Source of the DNA: Gammaproteobacteria bacterium | GTDB lineage: Bacteria; Pseudomonadota; Gammaproteobacteria; Arenicellales; Poriferihabitantaceae | Assembly (NCBI GenBank): GCA_030432755.1 | Contig: JAUILZ010000016.1 | Span: forward strand, 1-64,000 | Length of the DNA: 64,000 bases | Reading direction: 5' to 3' | In this document: piece by piece, positions 19,452 to 28,899 of the stretch | Layout of the letters: every line of letters begins with the position of its first letter | How positions within the stretch are numbered: the stretch's first letter is position 1 | Notes under the pieces: model-generated | What the model saw: only the letters and a program-made list of their open reading frames with translations | Databases searched by the model: none | What the model was told of the DNA's origin: nothing | Program-made: the position numbers and the translations under genes

Positions 19452-21338
19452 ATGCCCAAGCGGCTGTTTTCCACAGTCTCCGTCCTGCTCGCGATACTTG
19501 TCAACCTGGGTGCGATCGAAGCGTCATGGGGGCAGGCGCAAGCGAAACCCGGACATTCCATCGCCCGCACCTGGAACGAGCAATTGCTCTCGGCCATCCG
19601 TATCGATTCGGCGCGGCCCACGGTGCATGCACGCAACCTGTTCCATACCGCGGTGGTGATGTGGGATTCCTGGGCGGCCTTCGAGCCTGAAGCCCGCCAG
19701 GTCATTCACCAGGAACGCGCCGCAATTCCGGACACCCCGGCGGCGCGCCACGAGACCATCAGCTATGCAGCCTACCGCCTGCTGCAATGGCGCTTCAAGC
19801 TTTCGCCCAACGCAGCCCAGACCGATACGGCGCTCAGGCGCAAAATGGCGGAACTGGGCTACGATGTAGAGGTCACCACCACCGAGGGCGACACGCCGGC
19901 CGCGCTCGGTAACCGGGTGGCCCGATCGGTGATCGCCCATGGACTCGCCGACGGCGCCAACGAGGAAGCCGGTTACGCCAACCGCTACTACGAGCCGGTC
20001 AACCCGCGCATGGATCCGCATGGCACCGGCAACCCGGAAATCGTCGACCCGGATCGCTGGCAGCAGTTGCATCTGCCCAACTTCGTCGGCCAGTCGGGGC
20101 AGCTCGAGCCCAACTATCCGCCCTTCGTGGGACCCGAATGGGGCGACGTCAAGCCGTATTCCCTCAGCGACGCCGACGCCACCGTGTACCAGCGGGGCGG
20201 GCGTGACTGGCGGGTGTACTTCGATCCCGGCCCACCACCGCGGATCGGCGGGGACGACGCGTCCCGCCGTCTGTTCAAGGCCGGCTTCGAGCAGGTGGTG
20301 GAGTGGAGTGGGCTGCTCGATGCGTCGAGGGGGGACATGATCGACATCAGCCCGGCAAGCATCGGCAACAACACGCTGGGCACCAATGACGGCAACGGCT
20401 ACGATGTGAATCCGGTGACCGGCCAGCCCTACGAACCCCAGGTCGTGCCCGCCGGCGACTACTACCGGGTGCTGGCCGAGTTCTGGGCCGACGGCCCGAG
20501 TTCCGAGACCCCGCCGGGGCACTGGTTCACCATGCTCAATATCGTCTCCGACCAACCCTCGCTCGCGCTGCGCATCGGCGGCCAGGGGCCGGAGCTCGAT
20601 CGCCTTTCCTGGGATCTGCATACCTATCTCGCGCTGGGCGGGGCAATGCACGACGCCGCCATCGCCGCCTGGAGCATCAAGGGCTGGTACGACTCCGCAC
20701 GCCCGATCTCGGCAGTCCGCTTTCTCTGCGACCAGGGCCAGTCCTCCGATCCCGGCCTTGCCAGCTACCATCCCGACGGAATCAACCTGAATCCCGGCGT
20801 AATCGAGCTCATCACCCCGGATACCGCCGCCAGTGGCGGGCGGCATCACCACCTGGCTGGGGAGAACGGGGCGAACCTGGGCGAGATCGCGATCCGCGCC
20901 TGGCGCGGCCCCGACTTCGTACCCGATCCGAAGCAGGACGTCGCCGGCGTCGGCTGGATGCTCTGCGGCGACTGGTGGCCCTACCAGCGCCCCAATTTCG
21001 TCACCCCGCCCTTCGCCGGCTACGTCTCGGGCCACAGCACATACAGCCGCGCCGCGGCGGAAACGCTGACCCTGCTGACGGGTTCGAAATTCTTTCCCGG
21101 CGGCCTGGGCATTTTCCGCATCCCAGCCAATGATTACCTGGTGTTCGAACGCGGCCCGTCCCGGCCGATGCAGCTGCAATGGGCCACCTACCAGGACGCC
21201 GCGGACGAATGCAGCCTGTCGCGCATCTACGGTGGCATCCACCCTACCGGGGACGATATCCCCGGGCGCAAGATGGGCTACAGGATCGGCCACCAGGCGT
21301 TCGCGAAATCGCTGGAATACTTTCCCCCGGGAACCTGA
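19452..21338 (+). CDS. Exported vanadium-dependent haloperoxidase-related PAP2 protein
   Basis: A secreted protein of about 628 residues. The start at 19452 gives MPKRLFSTVSVLLAILVNLG as a signal peptide. The frame is open to 19326, but that would run across the divergent ogt start. The C-terminal part has the acid-phosphatase/haloperoxidase signature: GYVSGHSTYSRAA near residue 523 and a second His motif YGGIHPTGDD near residue 593. These positions bind vanadate or phosphate in the family. An earlier arginine/lysine motif and the large N-terminal half fit the vanadium haloperoxidase-related group. Whether it oxidises halides or is a phosphatase cannot be told from sequence. Confidence 0.82.
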   Translation: MPKRLFSTVSVLLAILVNLGAIEASWGQAQAKPGHSIARTWNEQLLSAIRIDSARPTVHARNLFHTAVVMWDSWAAFEPEARQVIHQERAAIPDTPAARHETISYAAYRLLQWRFKLSPNAAQTDTALRRKMAELGYDVEVTTTEGDTPAALGNRVARSVIAHGLADGANEEAGYANRYYEPVNPRMDPHGTGNPEIVDPDRWQQLHLPNFVGQSGQLEPNYPPFVGPEWGDVKPYSLSDADATVYQRGGRDWRVYFDPGPPPRIGGDDASRRLFKAGFEQVVEWSGLLDASRGDMIDISPASIGNNTLGTNDGNGYDVNPVTGQPYEPQVVPAGDYYRVLAEFWADGPSSETPPGHWFTMLNIVSDQPSLALRIGGQGPELDRLSWDLHTYLALGGAMHDAAIAAWSIKGWYDSARPISAVRFLCDQGQSSDPGLASYHPDGINLNPGVIELITPDTAASGGRHHHLAGENGANLGEIAIRAWRGPDFVPDPKQDVAGVGWMLCGDWWPYQRPNFVTPPFAGYVSGHSTYSRAAAETLTLLTGSKFFPGGLGIFRIPANDYLVFERGPSRPMQLQWATYQDAADECSLSRIYGGIHPTGDDIPGRKMGYRIGHQAFAKSLEYFPPGT

Positions 21339-21375
21339 TGATTGCAGCAAAGCACTCCGCATCAGCGAACGGATA

Positions 21376-21843
21376 ATGCTCGAGCGGTTCAACGTCCGCG
21401 TATACGGCCTGCTGATCCGCGCAGGCAATGTGCTGCTGGTGGACGAGATCGTAAAGGGTCGCCACATCACCAAGTTTCCCGGCGGCGGACTGGAACTGGG
21501 CGAGGGACCGGAAGATTGCCTGGTGCGGGAATTTCTCGAAGAGACCGGTATCACCGTGCGCATCACGGGACATGTCTATACCACCGGTTTCTTCCAGCCC
21601 TCGGCCTTCCGCGAGGAGGAGCAGATCATCAGCATTTACTACCGCGTGGCGGCGGTCGGATATGCGCCCACGGAAACCATTCCCCTGCCTGAAAGCCCCG
21701 ACCCGGAGGATGGCATCCTCGGTTTTCGCTGGATACCGCTCGACCGGCTCACAAGGGATGACGTCAGCCTGCCCATCGATCAATACGTGGTCGCCAACCG
21801 GGAGCGATTGCACGCGGACGACGAGGCGCATCCGCGGACATAA
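21376..21843 (+). CDS. Nudix hydrolase
   Basis: A 155-residue pyrophosphohydrolase with a complete Nudix box: G-x5-E-x7-REFLEETGI within GGLELGEGPEDCLV and the following residues. It would cleave a nucleoside diphosphate linked to an unknown group. The ATG at 21376 is chosen because the conserved RVYGLLIR strand begins just after it; the longer open frame upstream lies inside the previous gene. It is 37 bases after the haloperoxidase-like gene and is closed by a bidirectional terminator shared with fusA. Confidence 0.9.
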   Translation: MLERFNVRVYGLLIRAGNVLLVDEIVKGRHITKFPGGGLELGEGPEDCLVREFLEETGITVRITGHVYTTGFFQPSAFREEEQIISIYYRVAAVGYAPTETIPLPESPDPEDGILGFRWIPLDRLTRDDVSLPIDQYVVANRERLHADDEAHPRT

Positions 21844-21870
21844 AAAACCCCGGACGAAGCCGGGGTTTTT
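21842..21870. terminator. Bidirectional terminator between Nudix gene and EF-G gene
   Basis: AAAAAACCCCGG-ACGAAG-CCGGGGTTTTT: a symmetric GC stem with A-tract and T-tract, serving the converging Nudix and EF-G genes. Confidence 0.9.
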
Positions 21871-21890
21871 CTCGATGGTAAACGAAGACG

Positions 21891-23975
21891 TTACTTCTTC
21901 GCCTTCCTCTCCTTCGCCTCGGCAATCACCACGTCGGCGATGTTCTTCGGGCAGTGGGCATAGTGATCGAACTCCATGGAGAACTGGCCACGGCCGGAGG
22001 TCATGGTGCGCAGGTCGCCGATGTAGCCGAACATCTCGCCCAGCGGCACGTCCGCCTTGACGCGGACGCCGGTGGGGCCGGAATCCTGTGACTTGATCAT
22101 GCCGCGGCGGCGGTTGAGGTCGCCGATGACGTCGCCCACGTGATCATCCGGGGTGAACACGTCCACCTTCATGATCGGCTCGAGCAGTTGCGGGCCGGCC
22201 TTGGGCATGCTCTGGCGATAGGCCGCCTTGGCGGCGATCTCGAATGCCACGGCGGAGGAGTCCACCGCGTGGAACGCGCCGTCCATCAGGGACACCTTGA
22301 CGTCCAGGCAGGGATAGCCGGCCAGCACGCCCTCTTCCATCATGTCGCGGAAGCCCTTGTCGATAGCGGGCCAGAATTCCCGCGGCACGTTGCCGCCGGT
22401 GACCTTGGACTCGAACTGGTAGCCGCTGTTGGACTCGCCGGGCTCGATGACGTAGTCGATCTTGCCGAACTGGCCTGAACCACCGGTCTGCTTCTTGTGG
22501 GTGTAGCTGTCCTCCACCCGCTGGGTGATGGTTTCGCGGTAGGCCACCTGGGGCTTGCCCACGGTGACGTCCACGTTATGGGTGCGGCGCAGGATGTCGA
22601 CCTTGATGTCGAGGTGCAGTTCGCCCATGCCCTTGAGGATGGTCTCGCCGCTGTCCTCGTCGGTCTCGACGCGGAACGACGGGTCTTCCGCTACCATCTT
22701 GCCGAGGGCGATGCCCATTTTTTCCGAGCCGCTCTTGTCCTTGGGCGCCACCGCCATGGAGATCACGGGATCCGGGAACACCATCGGTTCCAGGGTCGCC
22801 GGGTTCTTCTCGTCCGCGAGGGTATGCCCGGTCTGCACGTTCTTCATGCCGAGCACGGCGACGATGTCGCCCGCCTGGGCGGCATTCAGCTCGTTGCGCG
22901 ACTCGGCGTGCATCTCCACGATCCGGCCGATGCGCTCGGTCTTGCCGGTGAAGGTATTGAGCACGTTGTCGCCCTTGGCGATCTTGCCGGAATAGATGCG
23001 AATAAAGGTCAGCGCGCCGTATCGGTCGTCCATGATCTTGAACGCGAGCGCGCGCAGCGGCCGGTTCGGATCAACGATCGCGAACTGTCCGGTTTCATTG
23101 CCCTCGAGATCGACCTCGGGTTGAGGTTTCACCTCGGTGGGGCTAGGGAGATAGTCGATGACGGCATTCAGCACCAGCTGCACGCCCTTGTTCTTGAACG
23201 CGGAGCCACAGTAGGTGGGGAAGAAGTCCAGGTTGATGGTGCCCTTGCGGATACAGGCCTTGATGGTGTCCATATCCGGCTCCTCGCCCTCGAGGTATTT
23301 CTCCATCGCGTCATCGTCCTGCTCCACCGCGGTTTCGATGAGTTTCTCGCGATACTTCTCGACCTGGTCAACCATGTCCGCGGGCACGTCCTCGATGTGG
23401 TACTTGGTGGGGTCGCCGGATTCGTCCCAGATCCAGGCCTTGCGCGTCAGCAGGTCGACCACGCCCCTGAAGTCGTCCTCGATGCCGATCGGCAGCACCA
23501 TGACGAGTGCATTGGCGGCGAGGATGTTCTCCACCTGGTCCACCACGCGATAGAAGTCCGCGCCCATGCGGTCGAGCTTGTTGACGAAGATGATGCGCGC
23601 CACTTCGGAGTCGTTGGCATAGCGCCAGTTGGTCTCCGACTGCGGCTCCACGCCGCCGGACCCGCAGAACACGCCGATGCCTCCGTCCAGCACCTTGAGG
23701 GAACGGTAGACCTCGATGGTGAAGTCGACGTGGCCGGGGGTGTCGATGATGTTGAAACGATGATCGTCCCAGAAGCAGCTCGTGGCCGCTGACTGGATGG
23801 TGATGCCGCGCTCACGCTCCTGGTCCATGAAGTCGGTGGTGGCCTCGCCGTCATGTACCTCGCCGATCCGGTGAATCTTCCCGGTCAGGCTGAGGATGCG
23901 CTCGGTGGTGGTGGTCTTGCCCGCGTCCACGTGGGCGAAAATACCGATATTGCGATATTTGGATAGGTCTGTCAT
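21891..23975 (-). CDS. fusA: Translation elongation factor G (stand-alone copy)
   Basis: A 694-residue translational GTPase that drives ribosomal translocation or recycling. G1 [10 protein letters not shown] is near residue 15, with G3 DTPGHVDF and G4 NKLD. All later EF-G domains follow. It is not in a str operon (no rpsL, rpsG or tuf here) but lies alone between a Nudix gene and djlA. That suggests the second EF-G paralogue (EF-G2/FusA2 type) found in many gammaproteobacteria. Confirming paralogy needs the rest of the genome. Confidence 0.92.
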   Translation of the reverse strand: MTDLSKYRNIGIFAHVDAGKTTTTERILSLTGKIHRIGEVHDGEATTDFMDQERERGITIQSAATSCFWDDHRFNIIDTPGHVDFTIEVYRSLKVLDGGIGVFCGSGGVEPQSETNWRYANDSEVARIIFVNKLDRMGADFYRVVDQVENILAANALVMVLPIGIEDDFRGVVDLLTRKAWIWDESGDPTKYHIEDVPADMVDQVEKYREKLIETAVEQDDDAMEKYLEGEEPDMDTIKACIRKGTINLDFFPTYCGSAFKNKGVQLVLNAVIDYLPSPTEVKPQPEVDLEGNETGQFAIVDPNRPLRALAFKIMDDRYGALTFIRIYSGKIAKGDNVLNTFTGKTERIGRIVEMHAESRNELNAAQAGDIVAVLGMKNVQTGHTLADEKNPATLEPMVFPDPVISMAVAPKDKSGSEKMGIALGKMVAEDPSFRVETDEDSGETILKGMGELHLDIKVDILRRTHNVDVTVGKPQVAYRETITQRVEDSYTHKKQTGGSGQFGKIDYVIEPGESNSGYQFESKVTGGNVPREFWPAIDKGFRDMMEEGVLAGYPCLDVKVSLMDGAFHAVDSSAVAFEIAAKAAYRQSMPKAGPQLLEPIMKVDVFTPDDHVGDVIGDLNRRRGMIKSQDSGPTGVRVKADVPLGEMFGYIGDLRTMTSGRGQFSMEFDHYAHCPKNIADVVIAEAKERKAKK

Positions 23976-24221
23976 GACGGTAGCCGGTCAGTAATGGGGG
24001 TGCGGGCCAGAAAAAGCGTCTCGCGACGCCTTCGATCATCCTGTCGGGAGCCCTCAAAAAAGCGGCCGCGATGATACAACAAATGGGACGCCATTTCATG
24101 GGGGAAACGCGCCAAATTTCAACCGTTTGTTGGCCTGCCATGGAAATTCGGCGGCCCCCGGTTCGACCCGGGCGCGTGCGCCTGTACAATCCGCCGCATT
24201 CGAGGCAAAGGTGACTTTTTC

Positions 24222-24995
24222 ATGAGCTGGTGGGGCAAACTGATCGGCGGCACGCTGGGCTTCCTCCTGGGAGGCCCCCTGGGGGCGTTGCTGGGCACCT
24301 ATTTCGGCCACCGCTTCGACGATAGCGGTGGTGGGCGCCCGCGCGCCCTGCCCGGTGACCAGGAACGCGTACAGGCAGCGTTCTTCGCCGCCACATTCTC
24401 GGTCATGGGCCACCTCGCCAAGGCGGACGGCCAGGTAACGCGGGACGAGATCTCGCTCGCCAACACACTGATGGACGAGATGCGGCTTCCCCCCGAGCAG
24501 CGCAAGCTGGCGCGCTCGCTGTTCAACCAGGGCAAGGAGGCGGATTTCGACTTCACCGCGGTGGTGGACCAGTTCCGCCACGAATGCCATCGCCGCAGCA
24601 CCCTTCTGCGGATGTTCATGGAAATCCAGGTGCAGGCCGCGTTCGCCGACCAACGCCTCGATCCGGCGGAAAACCGCCTGCTGGCGCGCCTCGCGGAAAT
24701 GCTGGGTTTCGACCGCGAGGAACTGGCGCGGATCATCGAACTGGTGCGCGGCGCCGGCCACGTGCACGCGGATCCGGACAGGTTTGACCTCGAAGACGCC
24801 TACGCGGTGCTCGGCGTATCAGCGGACACTCCCATGCCCGAGGTGAAAAAAGCTTACAGGCGGCTACTCGGCCAGCATCACCCCGACAGGCTGGTTTCAA
24901 AGGGATTGCCGGAAGAAATGATCCGCCTGGCCAACGAGAAAACCGCGGAAATCCGCAAGGCCTGGGAAAAGATCCGCGAGGCCCGGAGCGCATGA
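24222..24995 (+). CDS. djlA: DnaJ-like co-chaperone DjlA
   Basis: A 257-residue membrane-anchored J-protein that stimulates DnaK. The N-terminus (about 1-30) is a glycine-rich transmembrane segment (GGTLGFLLGGPLGALLG). A TerB-like helical domain covers about 45-160. The C-terminal J domain (about 190-257) carries the HPD motif in QHHPDRL. It overlaps the next gene by four bases (ATGA), so the two are co-transcribed. Confidence 0.93.
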   Translation: MSWWGKLIGGTLGFLLGGPLGALLGTYFGHRFDDSGGGRPRALPGDQERVQAAFFAATFSVMGHLAKADGQVTRDEISLANTLMDEMRLPPEQRKLARSLFNQGKEADFDFTAVVDQFRHECHRRSTLLRMFMEIQVQAAFADQRLDPAENRLLARLAEMLGFDREELARIIELVRGAGHVHADPDRFDLEDAYAVLGVSADTPMPEVKKAYRRLLGQHHPDRLVSKGLPEEMIRLANEKTAEIRKAWEKIREARSA

Positions 24996-25711
24996 ACACC
25001 GTGCCCGCACAGAAACCGGTGATCGTCTGTATCGATCACCACGAAAACCCCATGGACGACCGCGCCTGGACCCATCTCGGAGAACTCGGATTCGAACGCC
25101 GGCTGGTCTGCCCGTTTCTCGGAGATGATCTCGGCGCGGTTGGACCCGAGGTCGTGGGCTGCGTCATCTACGGCGGCTCGCAGAACGTGGGGGAAATCGC
25201 TGATTACCCGTACCTTCGCGACGAATTCCGCTGGATCGAGGATTGCCTCGAGCGCGACCTGCCCATCCTGGGACTCTGCCTCGGCGGTCAGATGCTGGCG
25301 CATATCCTGGGCGCGAAGGTCGCCCCACGTCTGCCCAGGGAATGCGAGTTCGGCTGCTACCCGCTGACTGCCACCGAGGCAGGCGCGGGCTGGATTCCGG
25401 AAGTCTTTCACGCCACGGAAGCCCATTACGAGGAATTCGAGATTCCCCGGGATGCGGTGCACCTCGCCGGCAGCGAGCGCTTTCCGAACCAGGCCTTCCG
25501 CTACCGCGACAACGTCTACGGGCTGCAATTCCACCCGGAGATCGACGCGCGCATCTTCCGCCGCTGGCAGCAGGCGGAATGGGCCATGCACGGCGTGCCC
25601 GGCGCGCAGGAGATGGCCGAACAGGATCGCCTGTTCGCTCTGCATGACGAAGTCCAGGGGCGCTGGTTCCACGGCCTGCTGGAGTCTCTGTTCGGCAGGC
25701 CAGACGCCTGA
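24992..25711 (+). CDS. Class I glutamine amidotransferase-like protein
   Basis: A cytoplasmic 239-residue stand-alone amidotransferase domain. The nucleophile is C96 in the elbow GLCLGGQ, and the catalytic His-Glu pair is in LQFHPEID. The oxyanion strand is YGGSQNVGE. No synthetase partner domain is present. Such free-standing copies are often annotated as GMP-synthase-like or as gamma-glutamyl hydrolases; the substrate is not apparent. It is translationally coupled to djlA through an ATGA overlap. Confidence 0.85.
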   Translation: MNTVPAQKPVIVCIDHHENPMDDRAWTHLGELGFERRLVCPFLGDDLGAVGPEVVGCVIYGGSQNVGEIADYPYLRDEFRWIEDCLERDLPILGLCLGGQMLAHILGAKVAPRLPRECEFGCYPLTATEAGAGWIPEVFHATEAHYEEFEIPRDAVHLAGSERFPNQAFRYRDNVYGLQFHPEIDARIFRRWQQAEWAMHGVPGAQEMAEQDRLFALHDEVQGRWFHGLLESLFGRPDA

Positions 25712-25814
25712 GCGGTGATCGCCGGGCAGACGGTGGATGCCCGGAAACGTATAATGACCGCGCTGTCCGGACGACTCCCGGGCAGGCGACCGGGTCCAGC
25801 CGAATTTCCCTGAC

Positions 25815-26318
25815 ATGTCCTTCGAATACATCAGCAGCGCCGTCAGCGTGGCTCGCCAGCAGATGCTCTGGGGCTTCCTCGTGGGCGGCCTCGGCGTGGC
25901 CTGGATCGCGTTCATCCTCGCGCGCGGCAAACGCAGGGTCATGTTGTTGGGCGGCATTGCACTTCTAGCCGCCGGTGGCTGGTTCGTCTTCCAGTCCTGG
26001 CAACTCGGCCGCAGCGAGGGTGAATGGCGCATCGTCGTCGATGACAGCCACATCGACTGGCAATCACCCAACGAGGCGGTGGACCCGTCGTTCACCGTCC
26101 CCCTGGACGCGGTGGACTACCTCGATCGGGGTGCGCGGGCGAGCCGCGCGGATGAACGCCCGCTCTATCACCTGGTGCTGAAGGACGACTCGGCGATCGC
26201 GCTCAACCCGGTCAGCGGCGTCGACCTCGCGGTGTTCTCCACCTACCTCGCCTCCGTGGGTATCGAGACTCGCCAGACCAACCGCTTCCACCTGCCGATG
26301 GAACTGCGCAACAAGTAA
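25815..26318 (+). CDS. Uncharacterised membrane protein with two N-terminal helices
   Basis: A 167-residue protein. Two hydrophobic segments (about 18-35 and 42-58) separated by the basic loop ARGKRR place both ends on the same side of the membrane. A soluble C-terminal domain of about 100 residues follows, with alternating strands, and resembles small PH-like or DUF modules. I do not recognise the family. It is four bases ahead of the DUF1289 gene, so it heads a three-gene unit ending in darP. Confidence 0.75.
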   Translation: MSFEYISSAVSVARQQMLWGFLVGGLGVAWIAFILARGKRRVMLLGGIALLAAGGWFVFQSWQLGRSEGEWRIVVDDSHIDWQSPNEAVDPSFTVPLDAVDYLDRGARASRADERPLYHLVLKDDSAIALNPVSGVDLAVFSTYLASVGIETRQTNRFHLPMELRNK

Positions 26319-26322
26319 CGCC

Positions 26323-26580
26323 ATGGACGAATCCCGCGAAACCGATCCGCCCGCGTCTGATCGCCGCGAGCGCCGCCGCAGGCGTCCGCGGCGACCGCTG
26401 ATGATCGACAACTCGGTGCCCTCGCCCTGCCTGTCGGTATGCCGCTTCGATGGCGAGCCCTATTGCATCGGCTGCTTCCGCGACATCGACGAAATCCGCG
26501 ACTGGATGATCATGACCCGGAAACAGAAGCTGGCGGTGCTGGAACGACTGCCGGCGCGTCGCCGCGCCGCGGGCAAGTGA
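26323..26580 (+). CDS. DUF1289 domain protein
   Basis: An 85-residue protein. After an Arg-rich lead (RRERRRRRPRRP) comes the DUF1289 cysteine motif: PCLSVCRFD, then CIGCFRDIDEI, four cysteines that could bind a metal. The family is small and uncharacterised, often next to translation or DNA-repair genes. Its stop codon overlaps the GTG start of darP. Confidence 0.88.
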   Translation: MDESRETDPPASDRRERRRRRPRRPLMIDNSVPSPCLSVCRFDGEPYCIGCFRDIDEIRDWMIMTRKQKLAVLERLPARRRAAGK

Positions 26581-27119
26581 ACGAGCCAACCGAGTTCGCG
26601 GCCCCGAGCAAGTCCCATCGCAAGCGCGAGCAACGGGCCGTGCAGGAATTCGTCCGCGAACTGGTGGGCGCCTCCGACGCGGAACTCGGGCGATTGCCGC
26701 TCTCCCTGGCAATACTCGCCGAGATCCGAGCCGCCCGTGGCATGAAGATGGGCGCGCGCAAGCGCCAGATTGGTTACGTCAGCAAACGCATGGCGGATGA
26801 GCCGGTGGAAGAGGCCCGCGCTGCCCTCGCGCAACTGCGCCAGCCCGCCGCACGCGCCAACGAGCATTTCCACCGTATCGAGTCCTGGCGGGACGCCCTG
26901 ATCGCGGGCGACGAAGAACTGGCGGAGAGGCTGGTTTCCGAACTCGACCTGGATCGCCAGCATCTGCGCGCGCTTGTTCGCGGTTCGCGCAAGGAGGCAG
27001 GGAAGTCCGCCCCGCCACGCTCGGCGCGGCAGTTGTTCCGCTACCTGCGCGAACATGCGGGGGATCCGGACAACAATTCCACCAGTTCCACCACCCCGGA
27101 GTCCGGGATCGAACCCTGA
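26577..27119 (+). CDS. darP: Dual-action ribosomal maturation protein DarP (YjgA/DUF615)
   Basis: A 180-residue protein that binds pre-50S particles and helps 23S rRNA peptidyl-transferase-centre maturation in E. coli. The DUF615 hallmarks are seen: SKSHRKRE near the N-terminus, LPLSLAILAEI, then KRQIGYVSKRM and a C-terminal RQLFRYLRE. The start is GTG at 26577, overlapping the upstream stop (GTGA). It lies in one unit with the DUF1289 gene. Confidence 0.93.
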   Translation: MNEPTEFAAPSKSHRKREQRAVQEFVRELVGASDAELGRLPLSLAILAEIRAARGMKMGARKRQIGYVSKRMADEPVEEARAALAQLRQPAARANEHFHRIESWRDALIAGDEELAERLVSELDLDRQHLRALVRGSRKEAGKSAPPRSARQLFRYLREHAGDPDNNSTSSTTPESGIEP

Positions 27120-27132
27120 TCCGCGTTCCGCA

Positions 27133-28524
27133 CTACGGAGCAGCGACGAAACGCGCGACATCCGCAAGCGTCAGGCGGAAGCCCTCTCGCCGATCGGCGA
27201 TGGCAAGCTCGGGATCGGGGGACCATGACGGATCCTTCAGGTAGGATGTACCACAGTAGCGCAGCATACCGCCGAACACCTCCATCAGGATGGCGCTGCC
27301 GGTGGGTCCGAGGCGTTCGCCGGCCGCGGACTCCCGCAGGATGTAGAAGAACAGCGGGCTCGCCTCTGACAACTCGCGGCGTACGTCCGCGGCCAACGCG
27401 CGCCAGCCCGACATCTGCGCCAGCTTGAGGTCCACCGACGGGTTGACCGGGTAACCGCAGTCCGCGAGGCGCGCGGCCACCGCGCGTCCTTCCGGCAGGC
27501 CGAGACTACGGCCGCGAACGAGGTTGCGGAACGCCAGGGAGCGGTTGAGCGGATTGGGATCGCTGACTACCGGCAGATCGTTGAGCTCCGTGGCGAGTCT
27601 CTCGTCGATCTTGCGGCTGCGGGTGAAATTGATGCGCCCGTCCATGTCGAGCAGGTAGCGCCAGTCCACGGTCAATGACGGGGGAACCGCGCTGAAACCC
27701 TCGGTGCCGAAACGTGCGTCGAACAGCTCGATATTGTTTGCGCGCCCGTTCGCCCGGTAACGCGAGCGCACCATGGAATGACCGAAGCGGTAGGCCGCGA
27801 CGCTGAACTCCACCGGCATGAACAACTTGCCATGCTCGTCCGGCGCGTACTTGAGCGGGAAATGGTGGGCATAGAGCCGTTCGACGGCGAAGCGGAACAC
27901 CGCGGGATCACAGACACGCTGGAGAAAGTCGTGCAGGACGATGTACTGGTAGTGGTAGCGACACTCCTTCTGCGCTTCCTCGAAATGCATGCCGCGGTCG
28001 ATGAGCTTGTTGTGCATCCGCAGGAACATGAGCTGCAGCTGCGCGATGAAGATGTTCTCGTCGTTGCGCGGGTCGCCGATCAGCGCGGTGCCATCATGGG
28101 CACGGGCGAGATCGTTGGCATTGGTGTCGTTGCCGGTGATCAGCCTGCCACTGTTGCCATCGTAGAGATGGGGCGAGGCTTCCGGTCCGAAACCGTAGAC
28201 GCAGTCGAGATCGAGGCTCGCGGAGCGCATGTTGGGCAGCTTGCCCGGATCCTGCACCCAGTCGGTGTTGAGACCCGAGCGGGTGTCGAGGGTGATGTCG
28301 TGGTCGACGAACTGGGCGAAGAACGTGTAGCCGGCGGGGATATCGCTGTCCACCGGTCGCCCGGTGGTATCCATCAGTCCGCCGGCCCGGCCGAGGGCAG
28401 CGAGGACCTCATCCGACACGTACAGGGGATCGAGATCCTCGAACAGGCGGCCGAAATGACCGAGTCCGATGTGTGAACAGCCACGACCGCTGGAAACGCC
28501 GTGGTGACAGGGATGCTTTGCCAT
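27133..28524 (-). CDS. Animal-type heme peroxidase family protein
   Basis: A 463-residue member of the peroxidase-cyclooxygenase superfamily. The distal His is H75 in FAQFVDHDIT. The following catalytic region contains FLRMHNKL, and the proximal heme ligand His is in YRFGHSMVRSRY. The start ATG at 28524 has AAGGAA upstream; the open frame extends to 28647 without similarity. The first 20 residues are Cys/His rich (HPCHHG, GCSHIG) and there is no clear signal peptide, so it may be cytoplasmic. It stands alone, convergent with darP. The oxidised substrate is unknown. Confidence 0.88.
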   Translation of the reverse strand: MAKHPCHHGVSSGRGCSHIGLGHFGRLFEDLDPLYVSDEVLAALGRAGGLMDTTGRPVDSDIPAGYTFFAQFVDHDITLDTRSGLNTDWVQDPGKLPNMRSASLDLDCVYGFGPEASPHLYDGNSGRLITGNDTNANDLARAHDGTALIGDPRNDENIFIAQLQLMFLRMHNKLIDRGMHFEEAQKECRYHYQYIVLHDFLQRVCDPAVFRFAVERLYAHHFPLKYAPDEHGKLFMPVEFSVAAYRFGHSMVRSRYRANGRANNIELFDARFGTEGFSAVPPSLTVDWRYLLDMDGRINFTRSRKIDERLATELNDLPVVSDPNPLNRSLAFRNLVRGRSLGLPEGRAVAARLADCGYPVNPSVDLKLAQMSGWRALAADVRRELSEASPLFFYILRESAAGERLGPTGSAILMEVFGGMLRYCGTSYLKDPSWSPDPELAIADRREGFRLTLADVARFVAAP

Positions 28525-28899
28525 GATTGATTCCTTCCGTTGACCTGGTTCGTGTATTTCATGCGCTACTTCCTGCAGCGGGGAAGTGGCGCCTCCCTGA
28601 GCATGACCGTAGACCATCGCCCGATTTGGTTCTGTGCAATATTCCACAGCCCGCGCACTATCCTTCCGGCGCCCGATCCGTTACACTTCGCGCCGCGTCC
28701 AGGGACCCGCCGCCGGTGTGGGTCCGCGGTGATAACGGCAGGCAGCCGGATCACACCGTAGACGCCACCGGGCAGCATGGCTGCCGGCTCCCTCCCGGGA
28801 GACCGCCCAATCGACCCGGTTCTTTTTATCCCGCCCGTACCGTCTCCCGCGCCCGCCAAGGTGTGCGCGCGAGGGCAATCTCCAATACTGAAGTAATAA
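28525..28899. other. Divergent intergenic region, peroxidase / rhlE
   Basis: These 375 bases contain the two divergent promoters by position, but I find no box pair convincing enough to mark. No reading frame in it looks like a gene, and no terminator or tRNA is present. Confidence 0.4.

Noticed and set aside
19524..21566. 680-codon minus-strand reading frame opposite the haloperoxidase-like gene
   Set aside because: Covers the opposite strand of a gene with clear motifs and shows no domain of its own.
24992..25711. GMP synthase assignment for the amidotransferase
   Set aside because: Only the glutaminase-type domain is present; no ATP-pyrophosphatase or dimerisation domain follows.
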